Shown: positions 1-6,525, numbered from the stretch's first letter. The stretch: 7,920 bases of DNA from Chloroflexota bacterium (GCA_029262715.1 JAJCYX010000335.1:1-7920); one strand, 5' to 3'. Notes: generated by a model from the letters alone, not told the origin. Program-made: numbers and translations.

Positions 1-2
1 CG

Positions 3-1724
3 CTCTCTGCCCGCATCATCGAGGAACTCCCATCAGAGGCCGGTTTCTACCAGTTCACCCACGCCTCCATGCAGGAGACCCTGACGGGAGAACTCTCCGC
101 CAACCGCCGTGTCCGCATGCACGCCCGCATCGCAGAAGCCCTTGAGAAGCATTACGGGAACGAGGCCGAAGACCACGCCACAGAACTCGCCGAACACTTC
201 GCAGAGGCGGAGACGGTGCTGGGGGCCGAAAAGTTAATCCATTACGTGCAACAGGCGGGGTTCCACGCACTCGAATCCTATTCCAACGAAGAAGCTTTCC
301 GCTGGTTTGAAATTGGAATGGAAGCGGCTCGTCCACTGCCCGTCAGCAAGGATATCGCAGATATTTGGGCTGGCTGGGGCATAGCCGGTCAACGAATATT
401 TATTCGGCAGGATAGACCAAAGACTGTTGAACCATTGACGCGGGCTCTGAATTTTTATGAGAAGACTTCGGACGCGAAGGCAGCATTTCGTGTGGGTTCC
501 GCCGTGCAGGAACTCCACATGGAAGAGTACGGCGGAACCGACCTCGTTCGCCGGGCCTTGTTGTTGCAGCCTGCCAGTTCACGTGAATCTCTCCGGCTAC
601 GCTCTAGGCTGGGGAGAGTTCTGGGAGTCAGTCAGGTTCGTGAAACACAGGCCGCAATCGATGATCTTAAGCTCCTATTGAAGGATGCAGAGGCGAGTGA
701 CGACCGATCGCTAGAGGCACGCGTCTTAGGAGACCTGGCGCGGGTTATGTGGGGCTACTCAGGATCGGAGGAAATGCTTGAGTACGTAGAACGTGCGTTA
801 GAGCTCGCGATTGAGTCTGAAGATATCGGTATTGTCAGCGAGGCAGGTTTCATTGCTACGGGGATGTCCATCACATTCGGACGCCATGGTGATGCAATTA
901 GATTTAGCGAGCTAGGGTTCGACGCCTCCAGCAAGCTTCGAGATCGTGTCCGATTGTCAGGAGGCTACTGTGCACTCATCATGGCACATAGATCGGTGGG
1001 CCTTCTTAAAAAAGCCCGATCCTACGTCGAAGCGGCGCTTGAGAACGATTCGCAGGATGGCAGAGTGCTAGCTGCATGTTCCGAGGTTCTGTATGAACTC
1101 GGCGAAGTAGAACGTGCCGATGAGCTCGGAACCCAACTTTTCGAAATTTGCCAGCAATACAATTCACCCCTTGATATTTTCAGTTTGCAGATTCTGATGT
1201 TGTCACGTGTGAGGACCTCCGGGCGGCTGTCGGGTTTTGAGCGAGCACTATCCTGGACAAAAGAGACGGCTGTGCAGTCTGACGCGCCGAAAGGGAATTT
1301 CGTATCTCTGCGCACTGACGTCTTACCGATCACAATAATGGTAGGTACCGAGACTGGGGGGAGTGTTTCGCCCGAAGCCTTGAATGCGGCGGTTGACGGC
1401 CTCCGGGATTGGAAATTCCGGTTCTTTCCACAAGGTGGCCCAACGAAGTCGGCACTCGGCAGATTGTTGCGATTGGAAGGCGATATCGACGGAGCCGCTA
1501 TCAGCTTCGTTGGAGCCATCAATGACTGCCGAGACTCCGGTGCCCAAGTTGACCTTGCTCACGCATGCGCTGAATTTGCCGATCTCCTGACTGACCGCGA
1601 CGCACATGGCGACCGGGACCGGGCTACCGGGCTAGAAGACGAGGCGATCTCTATTGCCACCGAACTGGGCATGAAGCCATTACTGGAGCGGGTGCTGGCT
1701 AAGCGGGAGATATTGAAGGCTTAG
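3..1724 (+). CDS. STAND/AAA-type ATPase with TPR-like helical C-terminus, 5'-partial (LuxR- or cyclase-associated regulator)
   Basis: The reading frame is open from base 3, so the gene begins upstream; 573 residues are visible. The ATG at 69 is internal, because the motif around it (FYQFTHASMQETL, then ANRRVRMHARIAEALE) begins before it. That motif is typical of the end of the ATPase and winged-helix region in MalT/LuxR-type and adenylate-cyclase-associated STAND proteins. The remaining ~500 residues are mainly helical, with repeated A/L/E-rich helix pairs resembling degenerate TPRs, as expected for a ligand- or partner-sensing domain. The Walker motifs and any N-terminal cyclase or later HTH domain are outside the window or absent. 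The last 30 residues (LEDEAISIATELGM, then the LLERVLAKREILKA tail) are the source of the repeats described elsewhere. A role as a cytoplasmic signal sensor or regulator is inference from the family. The stop is followed 39 bp later by the Rid gene. Confidence 0.8.
   Translation, partial: LSARIIEELPSEAGFYQFTHASMQETLTGELSANRRVRMHARIAEALEKHYGNEAEDHATELAEHFAEAETVLGAEKLIHYVQQAGFHALESYSNEEAFRWFEIGMEAARPLPVSKDIADIWAGWGIAGQRIFIRQDRPKTVEPLTRALNFYEKTSDAKAAFRVGSAVQELHMEEYGGTDLVRRALLLQPASSRESLRLRSRLGRVLGVSQVRETQAAIDDLKLLLKDAEASDDRSLEARVLGDLARVMWGYSGSEEMLEYVERALELAIESEDIGIVSEAGFIATGMSITFGRHGDAIRFSELGFDASSKLRDRVRLSGGYCALIMAHRSVGLLKKARSYVEAALENDSQDGRVLAACSEVLYELGEVERADELGTQLFEICQQYNSPLDIFSLQILMLSRVRTSGRLSGFERALSWTKETAVQSDAPKGNFVSLRTDVLPITIMVGTETGGSVSPEALNAAVDGLRDWKFRFFPQGGPTKSALGRLLRLEGDIDGAAISFVGAINDCRDSGAQVDLAHACAEFADLLTDRDAHGDRDRATGLEDEAISIATELGMKPLLERVLAKREILKA
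1632..1724 (+). repeat. Tail repeat copy A (intact 3' end of the ATPase/TPR gene)
   Basis: Reference copy of a repeat that recurs four more times downstream. It encodes the last 30 residues and the stop codon of the first gene. The 42-bp core (1683-1724) encodes LERVLAKREILKA plus stop. By hand alignment copy D (7349-7441) matches the full 93 bp at about 76 positions. Copy E (7845-7886) matches the core at about 37 of 42, copy B (2602-2643) at about 32 of 42 with one inserted base, and copy C (4324-4365) at about 30 of 42. All copies are on the + strand. Confidence 0.8.
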
Positions 1725-1729
1725 GCAAC

Positions 1730-1758
1730 GCTCCGCCGTCTAGTCCCTAAAACGGAGC
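1730..1758 (+). promoter_or_regulatory. Possible SD-sequestering hairpin before the Rid gene
   Basis: GCTCCG (1730-1735) is the exact reverse complement of CGGAGC (1753-1758), giving a 6-bp stem with a 17-nt loop. The 3' arm contains GGAG, the likely Shine-Dalgarno of the TTG start at 1764, so folding would hide it. No U-tract follows, so this is not a good terminator. The stem is short and could be chance. Confidence 0.25.
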
Positions 1759-1763
1759 AACCG

Positions 1764-2144
1764 TTGTCAAAAGAGTCTTACTTTCACGGGCCGAGACCGC
1801 AGACCGACAAATTCCCTAATGCTGTGCGTCACGGCGACCTCCTGTTCACGTCCGGTCACGTAGCAATAGGCGAAGACGGCGTCGTGATCGCTCCTGGAGA
1901 TGTCGCGGCTCAAGCAAACAGTGTGTTTTCGAGACTCTCGGAGCTCCTGGAGATGGCCGGTAGTGACATGACGAACGTTCTCAAGATCACGGCGTTTCTT
2001 ACCAACGCAGGTGATTATCCGAGCTACAACGAAGTGCGGCATCAATGGTTCGTGGACGACCCACCAGCAAGCAGTTCGGTGATCGTCGCTCAGTTGGTGC
2101 GGCCGGAGCTTGTGATCGAGATCGAAGCAATAGCCAGAGTGTAG
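1764..2144 (+). CDS. Rid family (YjgF/YER057c/UK114) protein lacking the canonical arginine
   Basis: A 126-residue protein, the normal length for the Rid fold (chorismate-mutase-like trimer, cytoplasmic). Visible family features are FTSGHVAI near residues 28-35, the helix DVAAQANSVFSRLSELLEMAG, the strand NVLKITAFLT, and the C-terminal IEIEAIARV. Canonical RidA enzymes hydrolyse reactive enamines/imines using an arginine in a PARS-like motif. Here the aligned stretch is P-A-S-S (residues 101-104), so serine replaces arginine, while the glutamate of IEIEAIA (E121) remains. This places it with the Rid4-7-type proteins, whose reactions are mostly unknown, and simple 2-aminoacrylate deaminase activity is unlikely. 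The start is TTG, supported by GGAG at 1754-1757 with 6-nt spacing and by the lack of any early in-frame ATG. The stop TAG overlaps the AGGAG of the next gene, so the two are probably co-translated. Confidence 0.88.
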   Translation: MSKESYFHGPRPQTDKFPNAVRHGDLLFTSGHVAIGEDGVVIAPGDVAAQANSVFSRLSELLEMAGSDMTNVLKITAFLTNAGDYPSYNEVRHQWFVDDPPASSSVIVAQLVRPELVIEIEAIARV

Positions 2145-2153
2145 GAGATCAAG

Positions 2154-2591
2154 ATGCCTCAATACGTTCCAAGCCCTTCAAAATGGGTCGCAGATCAGGT
2201 GGACCTTTACGAGAGCAGCGGTGGAACTCAGGGGACAACCCTTCGAGATACCGGGCTTCCGGTGATTATCGTGACGAATAAAGGTCGCAAGACAGGTGCC
2301 ATCCGCAAAACACCCCTGATGAGAGTTTCAGATGGAGAGAATTACGTCCTTGTTGCCAGCAAAGGCGGAGCTCCAAAACACCCTGTGTGGTACTACAACC
2401 TGAAGGAAAATCCCACGGTCAAGATTAGGGATAAAGATGAAGTCCGCACGATGAAGGTTCGAGAGGTTGAGGAAGGAGTCGAGAGGGAACGGCTTTGGGC
2501 AATCGCAGTTGATGCGTATCCGCCTTACGAGGAGTACCAGGAGCGGGCAGATCGGCTAATACCGGTTTTCCTAGCCGAGCCCACCAGATAG
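2154..2591 (+). CDS. Deazaflavin (F420)-dependent nitroreductase (DDN) family oxidoreductase
   Basis: A 145-residue protein matching the DDN/F420H2-dependent quinone reductase family in length and layout: a small split-beta-barrel enzyme that transfers hydride from reduced F420 to quinones or other acceptors. Seen directly: the N-terminal amphipathic SKWVADQVDLYESSGG segment, the GRKTGAIRKTPLMRV motif that in the family contacts cofactor phosphate, HPVWYYNLKENP near residues 77-88, and the C-terminal AYPPYEEYQERADRLIPVFLAEP signature. Family members are cytoplasmic or peripheral to the membrane. The AGGAG ribosome site (2143-2147) overlaps the stop of the Rid gene, 9 bp upstream of this start, so the pair forms an operon. 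Only two bases separate the TAG stop from an in-frame ATG that runs 15 codons into tail repeat B. The native substrate is unknown. F420 dependence is inferred from the family, since no F420 biosynthesis gene is visible. Confidence 0.88.
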   Translation: MPQYVPSPSKWVADQVDLYESSGGTQGTTLRDTGLPVIIVTNKGRKTGAIRKTPLMRVSDGENYVLVASKGGAPKHPVWYYNLKENPTVKIRDKDEVRTMKVREVEEGVERERLWAIAVDAYPPYEEYQERADRLIPVFLAEPTR

Positions 2592-2601
2592 ATGTATCGG
2601 T

Positions 2602-2643
2602 CGCCCGAGCGAGTGCGGGCTAAGCCGGGAGCCGTTTAAGGCG
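2602..2643 (+). repeat. Tail repeat copy B (degenerate, between DDN and SnoaL genes)
   Basis: Read in the tail frame it gives P-E-R-V-R-A-K, then after one extra C (near 2623) R-E-P-F-K-A-L, clearly related to LERVLAKREILKA. The stop codon is lost. It shares the 10-mer CGCCCGAGCG with copy C but not with A, D or E. The bases just after it (GTTGGAGGGG) supply the Shine-Dalgarno of the following gene. This is the most decayed of the five copies. Confidence 0.55.
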
Positions 2644-2656
2644 TTGGAGGGGCCCG

Positions 2657-3061
2657 ATGAGTGTACGGAGCAACCAGGAACTGCTCGACGCATACGTTGA
2701 AGCGTTCAATGCTCATGACGCGGAACGATTGGCATCGATGCACACGGAGTTCGGGAAGGTAGTCAACGCAGTCACCTCCCCCCTAAAGGAAGGGCGAAAG
2801 CAGATTGCCGACTTCTATGCTGGCATCTTCGCAGGCTGGCCTGATTGCAGATGGGAAAACCCGCATTCTTTTGGTCTGGACGGGTTGATGTGCATGGAAT
2901 GGACTTTCACGGGAAGCTCTGCCAGTCACCCCAACACTTCTGTGAAGATGTGGGACTGCGGCGTCTTCACTCTCGAGAATGGCAAAGTTGCGGAGGTCCG
3001 GTTCTACATCGACACCGGGACAATCGCCAAGCAGTGGGAGGCCCAGGGGATAGTCAAATGA
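2657..3061 (+). CDS. SnoaL-like / NTF2-fold protein
   Basis: A 134-residue protein with the cone-shaped NTF2/SnoaL pattern: N-terminal helices (NQELLDAYVEAFNAHDAERLASMH), the GRKQIADFYAGIFAGWPD helix, then beta strands (MCMEWTFTGSS, VKMWDCGVFTLENGKVAEVRFYIDTG) and a short C-terminal helix (IAKQWEAQG). The signature 'F..enGKv.e.r.y.D' is typical of SnoaL-type polyketide-cyclase-like or ester-cyclase-like proteins. The family covers cyclases, isomerases, dehydratases and non-enzymes, so the reaction cannot be assigned. The ATG at 2657 is preceded by a strong GGAGGGG (2646-2652). Its stop TGA overlaps an ATG (ATGA) that opens a 13-codon reading frame, and the kinase gene follows 85 bp later on the same strand. 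Confidence 0.85.
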   Translation: MSVRSNQELLDAYVEAFNAHDAERLASMHTEFGKVVNAVTSPLKEGRKQIADFYAGIFAGWPDCRWENPHSFGLDGLMCMEWTFTGSSASHPNTSVKMWDCGVFTLENGKVAEVRFYIDTGTIAKQWEAQGIVK

Positions 3062-3099
3062 ACGCACCTTCCAATCTTGCAGAGTTCTTCACTCAGTAA
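3058..3099 (+). other. 13-codon reading frame overlapping the SnoaL stop (possible gene remnant)
   Basis: An ATG in a 4-bp ATGA overlap with the SnoaL stop opens a frame reading MNAPSNLAEFFTQ then TAA. The ATGA arrangement is typical of translationally coupled operon genes, so this may be the stump of a lost downstream gene. It is too short to identify and could be chance. Confidence 0.15.
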
Positions 3100-3146
3100 G
3101 CAGTAGCCGATCCAGCAAGTATTCGATCTGAAAAGGCAATGTTGCG

Positions 3147-4298
3147 ATGACAGAAGTAGATCGTCTGGCGGTGATTCTCGGTGGTGTCTCCCTCTCTGAA
3201 TTTGAATCAGTCGCAAGATCTATCTTTGCCGACCCGACTGTGATGCTCATTGGTCAGCCTGGCTGGAGGACCATTGATGCGGTGCACAACGATAGACGGA
3301 CACTGGGATTGGCCAAGGTCACCGGTCGGGCAAAAACCCAGAACGGCATACTCGACTGGTCATGCGTGATCAAGGTTATCGATCCATCACTTGGCGCAAA
3401 TGTTGCTGCCGCCTGGGTCAATGTCGATATCGAGGAGCAAGTTTACGAACTCGGATTGATGGTTGATGAACACCTCCCATTCAGACCGGCCAAATGCTTT
3501 CGGACTGATCGAATCGATGACGGAATCAAACTGTTCTGGTTAGAGGATTTAAGCGATGCTCCACACCCCCCGTGGAGTTTGGATCTTTACCTCACTGCGG
3601 CTCGGCATGTTGGTGAGTTCAATGGTCAATTGGCATTAAATCCACCAGAACTGCCATTCGATCTGCCAGTGGATGTCCATCGTGTACGACGGAATGCTGG
3701 TGCCAATCTCGAAAATGTCACCTCTTTTTATGAGAACAGGACAGACCCAATCATCATGAAGGCTCTGGATGGGGTGCCACCAGAATCAGTCGTCGAGCTT
3801 TCCGAGTTATGGGGCAAGCTTCATGAAGTGTCGCCAGCACTACCTCATGGCGTTGTGTTTGGTGACTGCCACGCTCGGAACCTTTTCCCGTTCAAAAACG
3901 AAACTGTCGCCGTGGATTGGGCTGGGCTTGCGTTTGATCCCATCGGGGCAGACGTAAGCGTATTGATCGGCTCAGGCCTTACGTGGGGTATTGACGAAGC
4001 GTTGATGATCGTTGAGAACGAGCGTTTGATTTTTGACTCGTATCTTTCCGGATTGGAAGCTGCTGGATGGTCAGGCGACCTTCTGGACGTTAGAAGAGCG
4101 TTCTTCACGCACTTCCCTCTCTATCTGGGTTTTTCAGCAATTCTTCCAGAGTGGATCCGTTCAGGCCAGATTGAGGTTCGCCGAGATTTCGCAGAAGCTC
4201 GATACGGAGCCACACTAGAAGAGCTTCCAGGTCGAATGCCTCCGATTACCGCTCGCATTCCTGGTTACGTTGATGAGTTGAGAGGACTTCTGGCATAA
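3147..4298 (+). CDS. APH-fold phosphotransferase (aminoglycoside/homoserine/choline-kinase-like)
   Basis: A 383-residue protein with the protein-kinase-like fold of small-molecule kinases. The N-lobe contains WSCVIKVIDP with the likely ATP-contacting lysine K76 and a following acidic helix (E96/E97). The Brenner-type catalytic loop is FGDCHARN (residues 238-245), with D240 the probable catalytic base and N245 a metal ligand. The DFG-equivalent is AVDWAG, with D257 as metal ligand, followed by the family's 'fDPigaDvs' segment. All key residues are present, so it should be an active kinase. Its layout and length fit the broad APH/choline kinase group rather than known resistance enzymes, and the substrate is unknown. 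Nearby enolase and isomerase genes suggest a sugar-type or hydroxylated substrate, which is inference. The ATG start has only a weak AAGG about 10 nt upstream. A tail repeat copy (C) follows 22 bp after its stop. Confidence 0.82.
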   Translation: MTEVDRLAVILGGVSLSEFESVARSIFADPTVMLIGQPGWRTIDAVHNDRRTLGLAKVTGRAKTQNGILDWSCVIKVIDPSLGANVAAAWVNVDIEEQVYELGLMVDEHLPFRPAKCFRTDRIDDGIKLFWLEDLSDAPHPPWSLDLYLTAARHVGEFNGQLALNPPELPFDLPVDVHRVRRNAGANLENVTSFYENRTDPIIMKALDGVPPESVVELSELWGKLHEVSPALPHGVVFGDCHARNLFPFKNETVAVDWAGLAFDPIGADVSVLIGSGLTWGIDEALMIVENERLIFDSYLSGLEAAGWSGDLLDVRRAFFTHFPLYLGFSAILPEWIRSGQIEVRRDFAEARYGATLEELPGRMPPITARIPGYVDELRGLLA

Positions 4299-4320
4299 AG
4301 GATTGTCCATTGACGTGTTG

Positions 4321-4365
4321 CCGCCCGAGCGGGTACTGGCTGAGCGATACATGCTCAAGGCGTAA
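4321..4365 (+). repeat. Tail repeat copy C (between kinase and enolase genes)
   Basis: An isolated stretch reading P-P-E-R-V-L-A-E-R-Y-M-L-K-A followed by TAA, closely like the ATPase tail LERVLAKREILKA plus stop. No longer reading frame leads into it, and no homology to the tail gene is visible upstream. It lies in the 152-bp gap between the kinase and enolase genes. The rest of the gap (4366-4450) shows no clear promoter, only the enolase ribosome site at its end. Confidence 0.65.
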
Positions 4366-4450
4366 CCAAAACCGAAGTTTGGAGTATTCTGCCTCTGGTG
4401 TGGCACGGTGGAGTCGGGTTCGCAGACGGTTTCACTCTCAGGGGGAATAG

Positions 4451-5566
4451 ATGAAGATCACCGACGTCAAGACGTACCTGACAATGCCACTAGATGGCCT
4501 CGCCTGGCTCTTCGTGGAGGTTGAGACTGACGAGGGCGTTACTGGAGTTGGAGAGTGCACCGATTACTTCTCAAATCCTCACCTGGTCCGGGGCATCGAG
4601 TCGGTCAAGTCGCTCGTTATTGGCGAAGATCCTGCGAACATCGAGGAGATATGGCAGCGGATATTCCACGTTTATAGCGACCTCAATCCTCGCGGCTACG
4701 TGTCTCACCTGATCAGTGCAATCGATATAGCTCTGTGGGACATCAAAGGCAAGGTCCTAGGAGTACCGGTCTATCAGCTCCTAGGCGGTCCCGTCCGGGA
4801 TCACGTTCCGCTGTACACACACCCGGCGGGCGAAACACTAGAAGAGATCGTTGAGTCGGCGCTTCGTATGAAAGAAGAGGGTTTTGAGGCCACCAAGACC
4901 GACCCTTTCTCACGGCAACGCTCAGCGGGCAAAGGCTTCCACGGTGCCGACCGCGTAGAACGGCTTTCAAGAAAAGCAATTGATGAAGGTGTCGCGGTGA
5001 TGGACGCCCTCCGTGACGCCCTTGGCCGGGATTATGAACTTATGGTGGACGCCCACGCAAGATTCGACGTGGCAAGCGCCATCACGATGGCGAATTCTCT
5101 TGAGCACGTGGACCTTGTTTGGCTGGAAGAGCCGACCCACGTGGAAAACCATGACTCGCTACGCCAGATCCGCGAGAGCACAAACGTCCCACTTTGCGTT
5201 GGTGAGCGACACTTCACGCGATGGGACTACATCCCGCTATTACAGCAGCGACTTGTTGACTACATCATGCCCGACGTCGCCTGGTGCGGGGGCATCAGTG
5301 AGCTGCGCCGGATCGCAGCGCTGGCCGAGGCGTACTTTATTCGGGTCAGCCCGCATGATGCCCTTGGCCCCGTCAGTATTGCTGCTGGATTCCAGACCTG
5401 CATGAACACGCCCAACCTCTACAAGCAGGAGTGCGTATCGGACTGGTTCCCAACATTCGAGAAGATCATCACGCCCATGTTCGACATTCGAGACGGCTCC
5501 ATATATCCGAATGACCGACCTGGTCTAGGGATCGAACTGATCCATGAGGAGATCGAGCGATACTAG
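4451..5566 (+). CDS. Enolase-superfamily dehydratase/racemase (mandelate racemase-muconate lactonizing group, galactonate dehydratase-like)
   Basis: A 371-residue protein covering both domains: the N-terminal alpha+beta capping domain (MKITDVKTYL to about 120) and the (beta/alpha)7-beta barrel. Visible catalytic features are K149-x-D151 (ATKTDPF) at the end of the second barrel strand, metal ligands in VDAHARFD (D200, with H202 beside it), WLEEP (E226) and VGERHF (E252), D275 in MPDVAWCGGI, and H302 in SPHDALGP. The D275/H302 pair matches the Asp-His base dyad of mandelate racemase and D-galactonate-type dehydratases. These cytoplasmic Mg-dependent enzymes abstract the proton alpha to a carboxylate. 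Acid-sugar dehydration is the best general guess; exact substrate cannot be told. AGGGGG (4440-4445) precedes the ATG with 5-nt spacing. The next gene on the strand is a broken sugar isomerase/epimerase, a typical catabolic partner. Confidence 0.9.
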   Translation: MKITDVKTYLTMPLDGLAWLFVEVETDEGVTGVGECTDYFSNPHLVRGIESVKSLVIGEDPANIEEIWQRIFHVYSDLNPRGYVSHLISAIDIALWDIKGKVLGVPVYQLLGGPVRDHVPLYTHPAGETLEEIVESALRMKEEGFEATKTDPFSRQRSAGKGFHGADRVERLSRKAIDEGVAVMDALRDALGRDYELMVDAHARFDVASAITMANSLEHVDLVWLEEPTHVENHDSLRQIRESTNVPLCVGERHFTRWDYIPLLQQRLVDYIMPDVAWCGGISELRRIAALAEAYFIRVSPHDALGPVSIAAGFQTCMNTPNLYKQECVSDWFPTFEKIITPMFDIRDGSIYPNDRPGLGIELIHEEIERY

Positions 5567-5669
5567 GTGGACATCGACGATCCAACTGCGCAAGGCCCCT
5601 GGGCTCTAAAGGACGAGTAATCTCTCGACATTCATGTCTGGGCAGGAATTTTCCGCTAGGACCTACTAA

Positions 5670-6026
5670 ATGGCATTTGACTCGAAGCCGCGAATAGGGA
5701 TTCAAGTATCCAGTTTTCGGAACGGCCCGAGTGAGTTTATTGAACGAGTCAAGTTGGCTGGCTCGTTAGGATTTGAAGGCATCGAACTGATTCACCAAGG
5801 CCCTCGACCATCTCCCGATCCCTCAGAGATCGATGCTGAGTATGCAAGGGAAATCCTCGACGAATGTGGGCTGAAACCCGTTGTAGCACACTTCTCGAGT
5901 GCGGCATTGATTGAGCAGCATCTGGATGAAATTACCGGCTATCACACTAGGCTCGGAACCACTGCGTTAGTGGTTGCGATCATCGGCGGCGGAACCAACG
6001 AGACGGCCCAAAGGCTGACAGACTAG
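5670..6026 (+). pseudogene. Truncated sugar-phosphate isomerase/epimerase (xylose-isomerase-like TIM barrel), N-terminal half only
   Basis: The 118 residues match the start of the AP-endonuclease-2/xylose-isomerase-like TIM-barrel family: strand 1 RIGIQVSSF, helix PSEFIERVKLAGSLGF, strand 2 GIELI, helix AEYAREILDECG, strand 3 KPVVAHFSS, helix EQHLDEITGYHTRLG, strand 4 TALVVAIIGGG, then a stop at NETAQRLTD. Family members are usually about 260-290 residues with metal ligands in the second half, so only four of eight barrel strands remain and catalysis is unlikely. The start is convincing: AGGA at 5658-5661, 8 nt before ATG. None of the frames downstream of the stop visibly continues the family, so this looks like loss of the 3' half by deletion or rearrangement rather than a single frameshift. 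It presumably once worked with the enolase upstream. Confidence 0.75.
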
Positions 6027-6195
6027 CCCTGCGTTCGAGTCGCAAGCAATGGGCGGCATCTATCAATCCCTGGAGACCATCGCCCCCGGTCTTGCCTCTC
6101 AAATATTTTTCCGAGGACCCTACCGTGGTGCGCTCCTCTTCTTCTCTGATCATTTTGTTCGCCTTCCTGTGGAGTTTCACCTGCACTCAGACGAA
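6027..6195. other. Non-coding stretch after the truncated isomerase gene
   Basis: This 169-bp stretch separates the broken isomerase gene from the convergent minus-strand gene. No reading frame in it resembles a protein family, and I see no clear terminator hairpin. It contains a T-rich, pyrimidine-rich run around 6132-6170. It probably holds the deletion junction that removed the second half of the TIM-barrel gene. Confidence 0.4.
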
Positions 6196-6495
6196 CTAGA
6201 CCGGCGTTGACGGTTCTAGCTCCCAGGTGGTGTGTTCCTGTTTCGCCATCAACGGGCCACACTTCTTTTTGAACCATTCCGTCTGCTTGAATTCTTCGAC
6301 AGATTTGTGACTGGCTTCGGCAGAATCGAGCGTGCGAACAAAGAAGAACTGGGTCCGATCCTTCGATACCCAGGTGTTTTCTATGACCATTTCGGTGGGG
6401 ATCGACTGGATCGTTTTCAAGAAATTAGGCCACTCCTCGAGCCACTCATCCATCGCATCAGGCGTCATTTCGTACCTGGCCATTATTCGATGCAT
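6196..6495 (-). CDS. Small dimeric alpha-beta-barrel protein (NIPSNAP/ABM-like)
   Basis: The only convincing minus-strand gene: 99 residues from MHRIMARYEM to LEPSTPV. The pattern is strand (MHRIMARYEM), helix (PDAMDEWLEEWPNFLKTIQSI), strands (EMVIENTWVSKD, TQFFFVRTL), helix (SAEASHKSVEEFKQTEWFKKKCGPLMA) and strand (EHTTWELEP). This is the ferredoxin-like layout of dimeric alpha-beta-barrel proteins, and the 'w..k..plm......l.p' ending resembles NIPSNAP domains. Function is not known for most members; some are monooxygenases or binding proteins. A longer frame begins at 6561, but the ATG at 6493-6495 is chosen because GGAGGG lies a few bases upstream and the extra 22 residues look non-protein-like. 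It is divergent from the next gene, which has the same fold type, and converges on the truncated isomerase. Confidence 0.72.
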   Translation of the reverse strand: MHRIMARYEMTPDAMDEWLEEWPNFLKTIQSIPTEMVIENTWVSKDRTQFFFVRTLDSAEASHKSVEEFKQTEWFKKKCGPLMAKQEHTTWELEPSTPV

Positions 6496-6525
6496 AAGTT
6501 CCCTCCAATAGCAAGTATTCGTAGC

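Noticed and set aside
1022..1522. Minus-strand open frame of 166 codons inside the first gene
   Set aside because: It lies wholly antisense to a convincing coding region, and its translation is rich in serine, proline and threonine with no recognisable family pattern. It is a shadow frame.
1767..2162. Minus-strand open frame of 131 codons opposite the Rid gene
   Set aside because: The + strand clearly encodes a full-length Rid protein here. The antisense translation is rich in H, C and R and resembles no family.
2592..2656. Intrinsic terminator after the DDN gene (GCCCG...CGGGC at about 2603-2620)
   Set aside because: The stem is only 5 bp and no T-run follows. The complementarity falls inside tail copy B and is probably incidental.
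3115..3125. 11-mer GCAAGTATTCG shared with 6511-6521, as a regulatory repeat
   Set aside because: Several identical 11-mers are expected by chance in a window of this length, and the surrounding bases do not match.
5567..5620. In-frame extension past the enolase stop (17 codons to the next stop)
   Set aside because: The protein already ends in the usual GLGIE...IERY-type C-terminus, and the extension does not look like the family. A 17-codon open run is unremarkable.
6029..6045. tRNA T-arm-like sequence (CTGCG-TTCGAGT-CGCAA) just after the truncated isomerase gene, possibly a tRNA-derived attachment site
   Set aside because: Four of five stem pairs form and the loop fits, but no acceptor, D or anticodon arm can be built around it and there is no CCA. 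A T-loop consensus this short can occur by chance.
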